A DNA stretch of 64,000 nucleotides from Planctomycetota bacterium (GTDB lineage: Bacteria > Planctomycetota > UBA1135), in contig PAHY01000003.1 of assembly GCA_002705055.1 (NCBI GenBank), forward strand, positions 1 through 64,000. The letters are read 5' to 3'. This document shows positions 58,573 to 64,000 of this stretch, piece after piece. A program made the translations under genes and the position numbers. Each line of letters opens with the position of its first letter. The first letter of the stretch is position 1. The notes below the pieces were generated by a model that ran no database searches, was not told where the DNA came from, and saw only the letters and a list, made by a program, of their open reading frames with translations.

Positions 58573-61125
58573 GTGGCCTCCCGCTCTCGCGCAACCGGCC
58601 CGGCCGCAGCGATGTGGGCGGTGCTCGCCTCGCTCGGCGGGCTGGCGGTCTGGTGGATCCTGAGTTCGACCGATCCGGCGCCCGATCGGGACCAGGCGCT
58701 CGAAGCGCAGCAGCGCGATCAGGCCGAGACCGCCGCGGCGGATGCCGGAGCCGGGCTCGAGTCCGGCTCGGACGAGGTCGCCGAGCGCCGCGAACTCGAT
58801 CCGCTTGCCGCGCAGGCCGAGGTCGAGTTCGGCTGGAAGGGCGTGCTCCGAGACCGGGAAGGAGCGCCGCTGGCGGATGTCCGGCTGCGCTGGGTGACCC
58901 CATGGGATCACCTGCAGGGCGAGCTCCCCCACACCGATGCCCAGGGCCGCTTCGTCCTCTCCTACCCAGCCGACAAGAAGTGGCCGGACCAGGGGCGCGG
59001 CGGAATCAGCCTCGCGTCCGCGCCGCATGCCGGCCTGCTGTTCGAGGTGCCGCCCCCGGCAATTCCGCCGACCGAAGTCGAGCTGGTCGTCCGCGCCGAG
59101 CCTGCGTCCCTTCCGGTGCGCGTCGTCGAGGTGGATGGAGTCACTCCTCGCGTGGGCCTGCCCCTCATGCTGTCAGGCCATCAGTGTTTCGACTTTGGGC
59201 ACACCGACGAAGAAGGGCGCGTGCTCCTGCAGGGGATTGCTGGCGAGTCGCTCGACCTCAACGTGGACAGCGAGATCTTCGGCTGGGTCGTCGCGCCGAT
59301 GCCCCTGATCCTCGACGCGGGGCGCAACCCGGAACTGACGATTCAGTACCAGGGCACGCCCACGGCGGCGACCTTCGTGGCTCATGATCATGATTCGGGC
59401 CGACGCCTGAGCGAGGCGAGGTGGTATCTGCTGGATGGCGAAGGAGGGGTGAGCGCGGAGGCGCTGACGGCACCGCAGGGTCGGCTGCATTGGACGCTGC
59501 ACGAACACGGGGTCGTGACTTCCTACTGTGGCTTGAGGGTGGAAGCGCCCGGCTTCCTTCCCACCCATGTCGAGTGGACACAGCAGGCGCCCAAAGGCGA
59601 GATCTCGGTGCCGCTCGAGCCGCGTGCGGTGCGGCCGATTCAACTGGAGCTCAGCCGGGGCGGCACGCCGATGGCCGAGACTCAGGTGCGGCTCGGCGCG
59701 CACGGCCCCTTCTTCCGCAGCGATGATCTCTCGTCCACAGGGGAAGGGAAGTTCGGGATCGGCCCGTTTTCCGGTTTGGAGATCGAGGCAGAAGGCACGA
59801 CGAACGCGCTGGGCGTCGTGGTCTTCGACTTCCCCTGGCCGGAAGGCGAGGACTTGCCCGACCGAGTTCATTTGCGCGTCGCCGAGTTTGATCTTTGGCT
59901 GACACCTACGCGACTCGACACGCTGCCCTGGCGACTGGATTTTGCTCCGCCGACCGCGACGCTGGTCTTCGAGTTCCGGGACGAGCAGGGGCAGCCGCTG
60001 GCCGGCCAAGAGCTGGAGCTTTGGTACGAAACAACGGGACCGCAGGCTCCGCTCGTGCACGCCGCACGCACTCCGCCCTATCGCATGGTGAGAACGAGCA
60101 CCGCCTTTTGGGCGCCTGCCGATCACCAGGGTCGAACGGGGCAGTCGGGCACCCTCGAGTTCGAGGTTCCTGCCGGCATCGATCTCAGCTGGTGCCGACC
60201 GGTCGAGTACCCGCGGGATCGCACGCCGCAGCGCGTTCCGGCTCTCGAGCCTGGGGCACGCCGGGTCGTCACGATTCAGCCGGAGGCGCTGGGGAAGATC
60301 AGCGGACGGATCCTGCGCGATGACCGGGCCGAATGGGACGGCGGCTCGATCGTGCTGCAGTTGCAGGACGAGCAGGGGGTTCCGATTCGTGATGCCGACG
60401 GCAGCACACCATCCTGGTCGTACACCTGGACCAGCTACGGATCCGCGCTGTTCGAGTTCAAGAACGTCCCGCAGGGGCGCTACCAGCTCGGCGTCGAGGG
60501 AGTGCGAGCTGCCGAAGAGGTCGTGTGGGTCGAGACCGGGGAGAGCGGGGTCGAGCTTCTGCTCGAGAAACTCTGCCGGCTGCACCTGACAGTTCGCGAT
60601 GCGAGCACCGGGGCCCTCCTCCAGGGCGAAGCGAACGCCCAGGTGGAAGGCGGAGTCAGCAGCGCCAACTGGTCGCGGGTCTGGAATGGGCGCGGCAGCC
60701 TCGAGTTTCCGACTGGCCAAGCCCTGCGGCTCGCGGTCGAAGCGGAAAGTTACCGCGGCAAGTTCATTGAACTCGGCGACGTCCCGCTGCCAGGTACCGA
60801 GTTGACTCGCGAGATTGAACTGGAGCCCGGGCGCACAGTCGAACTGCTGATCAAACCTGAAGCTGCCGTGGAAGATGGTCGCTTTGCCGGCGTCATCCTG
60901 CGGCAGGCGGACGGCAGTCCATTCAAAAACCTGCCGATCACCTACCGCACCCACCCCGGGGCTGTGTTCCTGCTGGGCATGCCGCGCGAAGCCTTCCTTG
61001 TCGACTTCCCGGCCCGCGGCACCCGCGAGGTGATGTTCACCGTCTTGGTTCCCGCCGCCGAAGCTGCTGCGCCCGGCGCAGCGGCAGACCTGAGTCGCGT
61101 TCAGGTCGACTGGCCCGAGGACTAG
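58573..61125 (+). CDS. Large membrane-anchored protein with repeated carboxypeptidase-regulatory-like beta domains
   Basis: 850 residues, GTG at 58573; ATG at 58612 is an alternative start. One transmembrane anchor near the N-terminus (MWAVLASLGGLAVWWILS), then a Glu/Asp-rich linker and many beta domains with the KGVLRDREGAPLADVRLRW and GRILRDDRAEWDGGSIVLQLQD type of opening (CarboxypepD_reg-like). No catalytic motif. Probably a surface-exposed lineage-specific protein. It is divergent from the PSCyt gene and its 3' end overlaps the tautomerase-like gene by 4 nt. Confidence 0.6.
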   Translation: MASRSRATGPAAAMWAVLASLGGLAVWWILSSTDPAPDRDQALEAQQRDQAETAAADAGAGLESGSDEVAERRELDPLAAQAEVEFGWKGVLRDREGAPLADVRLRWVTPWDHLQGELPHTDAQGRFVLSYPADKKWPDQGRGGISLASAPHAGLLFEVPPPAIPPTEVELVVRAEPASLPVRVVEVDGVTPRVGLPLMLSGHQCFDFGHTDEEGRVLLQGIAGESLDLNVDSEIFGWVVAPMPLILDAGRNPELTIQYQGTPTAATFVAHDHDSGRRLSEARWYLLDGEGGVSAEALTAPQGRLHWTLHEHGVVTSYCGLRVEAPGFLPTHVEWTQQAPKGEISVPLEPRAVRPIQLELSRGGTPMAETQVRLGAHGPFFRSDDLSSTGEGKFGIGPFSGLEIEAEGTTNALGVVVFDFPWPEGEDLPDRVHLRVAEFDLWLTPTRLDTLPWRLDFAPPTATLVFEFRDEQGQPLAGQELELWYETTGPQAPLVHAARTPPYRMVRTSTAFWAPADHQGRTGQSGTLEFEVPAGIDLSWCRPVEYPRDRTPQRVPALEPGARRVVTIQPEALGKISGRILRDDRAEWDGGSIVLQLQDEQGVPIRDADGSTPSWSYTWTSYGSALFEFKNVPQGRYQLGVEGVRAAEEVVWVETGESGVELLLEKLCRLHLTVRDASTGALLQGEANAQVEGGVSSANWSRVWNGRGSLEFPTGQALRLAVEAESYRGKFIELGDVPLPGTELTREIELEPGRTVELLIKPEAAVEDGRFAGVILRQADGSPFKNLPITYRTHPGAVFLLGMPREAFLVDFPARGTREVMFTVLVPAAEAAAPGAAADLSRVQVDWPED

Positions 61126-61484
61126 AGCACGCCGCCAAAAGCGATCCGCCCCTCACCCGGTGGGTCGAGCAGGACGTGCACATGCTGCGCCGGCACCTTG
61201 CAGCAAGCGGCGATCGCCTGGGCCAGCGACCGCACCACCGCCGCGCGTGCATCTTCATCCGGCCAGGTGCGAAGTAGCAAGCGCACGAAGACCGGCTGAG
61301 GCGTCTCCGAGTCAGGCGCGATCTGGTTCTCGGCGTAGTGCTGCGGGTCGAGGAAGCGCAGTCGTACCCAGCACCCCCCGGCGGGTGACCCCAGGACTTG
61401 GGCAGCTACTTGGGCGAGTTCCTGAGCGAGCCCGGACGGCGCGCGCTCTGCGCGACCGACCACCTCCACTTCCAGCACCGGCAT
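61122..61484 (-). CDS. Tautomerase-like (4-oxalocrotonate tautomerase/MIF superfamily) protein
   Basis: 120 residues. It starts MPVLEVEVVGRAE with the N-terminal Pro that serves as the base in tautomerases. The body (LAQELAQVAAQVLGSPAGGCWVRLRFLD, then RAAVVRSLAQAIAACCKVPAQHVHVLLDP) has the two beta-alpha-beta units of the fold. The N-terminal Pro and size support the assignment, though the catalytic arginines are not certain. Confidence 0.7.
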   Translation of the reverse strand: MPVLEVEVVGRAERAPSGLAQELAQVAAQVLGSPAGGCWVRLRFLDPQHYAENQIAPDSETPQPVFVRLLLRTWPDEDARAAVVRSLAQAIAACCKVPAQHVHVLLDPPGEGRIAFGGVL

Positions 61485-61491
61485 ACCGTGC

Positions 61492-61830
61492 TCAGTTCAT
61501 CCCGATGTCGAGGGTCGGCGCACCGATCTCGAGCCAGCCCAACCAGGCGTAAGCCGCGAGGTAGAAGAAGGCTGGGATCCATCCCCACTTCAGGAGGCCG
61601 CGCGAGCGTGGCGCAAGAAGCGCCCATGCCGCGATCGGGATCCAGAGGTGCGCGCGTGCATACCAGAGAATCAGGTACATCGACTCGCGGCTTTCACCCC
61701 CATAGGACACCGACACCAAGGTCGATGCCACCACCATGACCAACATTCCCCACATCACGGCGGTCAAGCCGACCGAGAGATAGTGCACCGCGTCGTCGAC
61801 GACGCTGAGGTCGAGGGGGGATCGATCCAT
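61492..61830 (-). CDS. Small integral membrane protein
   Basis: 112 residues from the ATG at 61830, with GGAAGGAG about 12 nt upstream. Three to four membrane segments are visible (AVMWGMLVMVVASTLVSV, AHLWIPIAAWALL, IPAFFYLAAYAWLGWL). No family recognised. It starts downstream of the sulfatase stop by about 130 nt on the same strand; the tautomerase-like gene follows after 7 nt. Confidence 0.55.
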   Translation of the reverse strand: MDRSPLDLSVVDDAVHYLSVGLTAVMWGMLVMVVASTLVSVSYGGESRESMYLILWYARAHLWIPIAAWALLAPRSRGLLKWGWIPAFFYLAAYAWLGWLEIGAPTLDIGMN

Positions 61831-61961
61831 GGGGAGAGAACTCCTTCCTACCACGCCGACAGCCCAAGCACACGCAGCTTTCACTCCCCCCACCCAGGGA
61901 AATCCTCAAAAGCCCTGCCCCGCGCCCCGAAGCCTCGTTTTTCTCGAGCGAGGGGCCAGAA

Positions 61962-63458
61962 TCACTCGTAAATCTGCTTCACCTTCCAAGGATCCGAGCT
62001 TTGCCGCTGCCAGCGATGCAGCTTCTCGATCATGCGCTCAAGCGTCTGGGCATGAGCCGGATCCTCTGCGAGGTTGTGCGCTTCCCACGGATCCTCCTGA
62101 AGATCGTAAAGCTCGTACTTGGGGCGATGAATGTAGTCCTGCACCGTGCGCAGGCCGTACGGCGCATCCATGCCAGCCTGATACGACTGCTGCCAGGTCG
62201 ATGAGATCCACAGGTCACTCGCGAAGGGGTAGGGCAAACCGTGCGCCAAGTTCCAGATGAGCTTGTAGCGCCGCTCTCGCAGAACCCGCATGGGGTAATA
62301 CATCGTGATCTCGTGGAAGGTGTGCGAGGCATACACCTCATCCCAGCCTTCTGCTTCCGCATGACCCACGATGGTCAGAAAGCTACGGCCATGCAGTGAG
62401 TCCTCGCCCCGGGCCGCGGCCGGCTGGCGCTCCGCCCCTTTCCACGTCGGCTCCGGCACTCCCGCCCAATCCAGGATGGTCGGCGTGATGTCGACCCAGG
62501 AAACCAGCGCATCCTGCACGACCCCACTCTGCGCTCCCGGCTTGCGCACGATCAGAGGAGAACGGAGACCGGGCTCATACACGGTGGTCTTCGCGCCGGC
62601 GAAGGCCGCCCCATGGTCGGAGAGATAAAGGAGCAGAGTGTCCTCATCGCGGCCTGCTTCATGCAGAAGCTTCATCAGCCGACCGACTCCTTGATCCACG
62701 CGCGACACCGACTGGTAGTACTGGGCGAGCTCCGCTCGCGTCGCGTCCGAGGCCGGCAGCCAGGGCGGCACCTTCAGACCAGTGGGTTCGTACTTCTGAA
62801 TCTCGACGCCGGGATACGGAAAGCCATCCCGATTCCCAAATGAGTCTGGAACCTCGGGCGACAGGTTGAAGCCCCCCGGCTTCCCGCCTCGATGTGGATC
62901 CGAAGTCGCGAAGTAGAGAAAGAAAGGACGGCCATCTTCCGCCTTAATCACCTCCGAGCAGCGCTCCGCCATCTCCACGGGATTGCGGGATGGCGCTTGG
63001 ATGACTGTCTCGAACGGATAGACCTCCTCGGGTGCAAGGTGGTACTTGCCCACCCGCACCGTGTGGTAACCCGCAGCCCCAAGCAGCGCGGGCAGGCTGC
63101 GCACATGCCCAAACGACTGGAAGTGGTGGAAGGCGTGCTGATGCCCATACTGCCCGGTTCGGTGATTGTGCCATCCGGTCAGAATCACGCTGCGACTTGC
63201 GCTACAACTCGCGGTGGTGGCAAACGCATGGGTGAATCGCGTGCCCTCGGCAGCCAATGCGTCCAGGTGAGGCGTGCGAACATCCTCGTTACCGTAGGCA
63301 CCCGTATCACAGCCATGGTCGTCGGCGACGATCAGGACGACGTTCCGCCTCTCGACGGTCGAGAAACCCTCTTCTTGCGAGTTTGCCTGGCGCGCGAGCA
63401 TGCAAGCCGCGATCGCAAGGCCTACGTGACGCAATGAGAGGTGGCCTGACTGTTTCAC
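61962..63458 (-). CDS. Secreted sulfatase (formylglycine-dependent, N-sulfoglucosamine sulfohydrolase-like)
   Basis: 498 residues with signal VGLAIAACMLARQANSQ. Catalytic motifs: VVLIVADDHG with metal aspartates D46-D47, and C85-S-A-S-R89, the CxAxR site whose cysteine is turned into formylglycine. Later LLYLSDHGAAFAG and ETVIQAPSRNP. The order resembles heparan N-sulfatase-like members of the sulfatase family. Activation needs a formylglycine-generating enzyme, none is in the window. It overlaps the partial upstream gene by 4 nt and is probably cotranscribed with it. Confidence 0.9.
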   Translation of the reverse strand: MKQSGHLSLRHVGLAIAACMLARQANSQEEGFSTVERRNVVLIVADDHGCDTGAYGNEDVRTPHLDALAAEGTRFTHAFATTASCSASRSVILTGWHNHRTGQYGHQHAFHHFQSFGHVRSLPALLGAAGYHTVRVGKYHLAPEEVYPFETVIQAPSRNPVEMAERCSEVIKAEDGRPFFLYFATSDPHRGGKPGGFNLSPEVPDSFGNRDGFPYPGVEIQKYEPTGLKVPPWLPASDATRAELAQYYQSVSRVDQGVGRLMKLLHEAGRDEDTLLLYLSDHGAAFAGAKTTVYEPGLRSPLIVRKPGAQSGVVQDALVSWVDITPTILDWAGVPEPTWKGAERQPAAARGEDSLHGRSFLTIVGHAEAEGWDEVYASHTFHEITMYYPMRVLRERRYKLIWNLAHGLPYPFASDLWISSTWQQSYQAGMDAPYGLRTVQDYIHRPKYELYDLQEDPWEAHNLAEDPAHAQTLERMIEKLHRWQRQSSDPWKVKQIYE

Positions 63459-64000
63459 TGCTTCTCGACCGCCTCATCGGACTGCGCGGAGGATCCGAGG
63501 GCCCTTGCCTCGAAAGGCACCCGAGCGACCACCGTGTGGCCGCGACCTTCCGCGCTCGTGATGGACTGCACCGTCCAGAGGGTGAGGCCGTCATCTCCAT
63601 CCATGCTGCTCCCGCTGTAGTCTCCCCACGATCGGCCGCTCGTCGCCCCTTTGCCTTCACCCAGCGAGACGATCCCACGCATGGTTCCCGGTGCGTCCGT
63701 GCCGAGCCTCCAGGCGCATCGCGGGCTGATGAACATCTCGGAGCTCGTCTCCTGAAAACCGATCAGCACGTCTTGTTGCCGATTGACCGCGAGGCTGGTC
63801 TGGATGTAGCTCGAGTCTGGGCTCGCGAGCAACCCGCTTTGCACGATCGACCCATCGAGACGAATCTGATGCCACTGCACCGCTGCGCGGCCTTGATGGC
63901 GAACCGTCTGCGAGAACCAAAGGAATCCACTCTGCAGCACAACGTTCTTAGGATTCCGGTCTCCGGATGCCGTGAGTTGATCCGTCCCCTTCTGCGGTGA
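63455..64000 (-). CDS. Secreted beta-propeller-like protein, partial (5' end beyond the window)
   Basis: The frame is open to the right edge, so the N-terminus is missing; about 181 residues are visible. The segment GRSWGDYSGSSMDGDDGLTLWTVQS is the WGDYSG...DG.T.WT motif found in exported propeller or sialidase-like proteins. AVNRQQDVLIGFQETSSEMF precedes it. Same strand and 4-nt overlap with the sulfatase, so possibly one operon. Likely exported. Confidence 0.6.
   Translation of the reverse strand, partial: SPQKGTDQLTASGDRNPKNVVLQSGFLWFSQTVRHQGRAAVQWHQIRLDGSIVQSGLLASPDSSYIQTSLAVNRQQDVLIGFQETSSEMFISPRCAWRLGTDAPGTMRGIVSLGEGKGATSGRSWGDYSGSSMDGDDGLTLWTVQSITSAEGRGHTVVARVPFEARALGSSAQSDEAVEKQ

Overview
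The window looks like a chromosomal segment of a high-GC Planctomycetota-type bacterium. The main evidence is the coupled pair of a planctomycete cytochrome-type protein (PSCyt1/DUF1549/DUF1553, 55483-58515) and a Tat-exported DUF1501 protein (54083-55486), a formylglycine sulfatase (61962-63458), many lineage-specific secreted proteins that share a beta-rich C-terminal domain, and the dense 4-nt-overlap operons. No ribosomal RNA, CRISPR array, transposase or integrase was seen. One complete tRNA gene is present.

Region 1 (1-11.6 kb) is an accessory island with clearly lower GC by eye than the rest. It holds a truncated beta-propeller gene, several small unrecognised proteins that resemble orphan immunity genes, and a 1967-residue secreted RHS/YD-repeat polymorphic toxin. 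The RHS protein ends in a DUF4258-like (BECR-type RNase fold) domain and is followed 25 nt later by a candidate immunity gene. The island ends at an intact tRNA-Gly(CCC). A 47-nt duplicate of that tRNA's 3' end lies on the far side of the RHS unit, and a shorter 15-nt remnant lies close to the tRNA. This is the footprint of integration at a tRNA, without a visible integrase.

Region 2 (11.8-25.5 kb) holds secreted proteins, a metzincin lipoprotein, a photolyase with a damaged DUF2256/DUF3253 neighbour, an ahpC-ahpD peroxide operon, and the most striking locus of the window. At 22157-22890 two tandem small heavy-metal-associated (HMA) proteins each carry an in-frame TGA exactly where the first metal-binding cysteine should be (GMT-TGA-G-x-S-C). 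Each TGA is followed at the same distance by a G-containing hairpin that fits a bacterial SECIS. I read these as a pair of selenocysteine metallochaperones. A His/Asp-rich DUF4399 lipoprotein follows.

Region 3 (25.5-47.3 kb) contains a HEAT/VWA-like protein, a giant three-module amidohydrolase, a MazG-like enzyme, a SpoIIE-type phosphatase, pgpA, a UvrD/PcrA helicase, acpS, an ECF sigma factor, an XdhC-family protein, a terpene-cyclase-like toroid coupled to a patatin phospholipase, a PduO-type cobalamin adenosyltransferase, a 2-Cys peroxiredoxin, a purine nucleoside phosphorylase and a DUF4097-like lipoprotein.

Region 4 (47.2-64 kb) carries a nucleoside transporter, a family-6-like DNA glycosylase, a VOC protein and a PhnCDEE-type ABC transporter. 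The binding protein of that transporter resembles the subfamily annotated as putative selenate uptake, which would fit the candidate selenoproteins. A kinase-like protein, a second MazG-like enzyme, the DUF1501/PSCyt pair, a large beta-domain membrane-anchored protein, a tautomerase-like protein, the sulfatase and a partial secreted beta-propeller gene running off the right edge complete the window.
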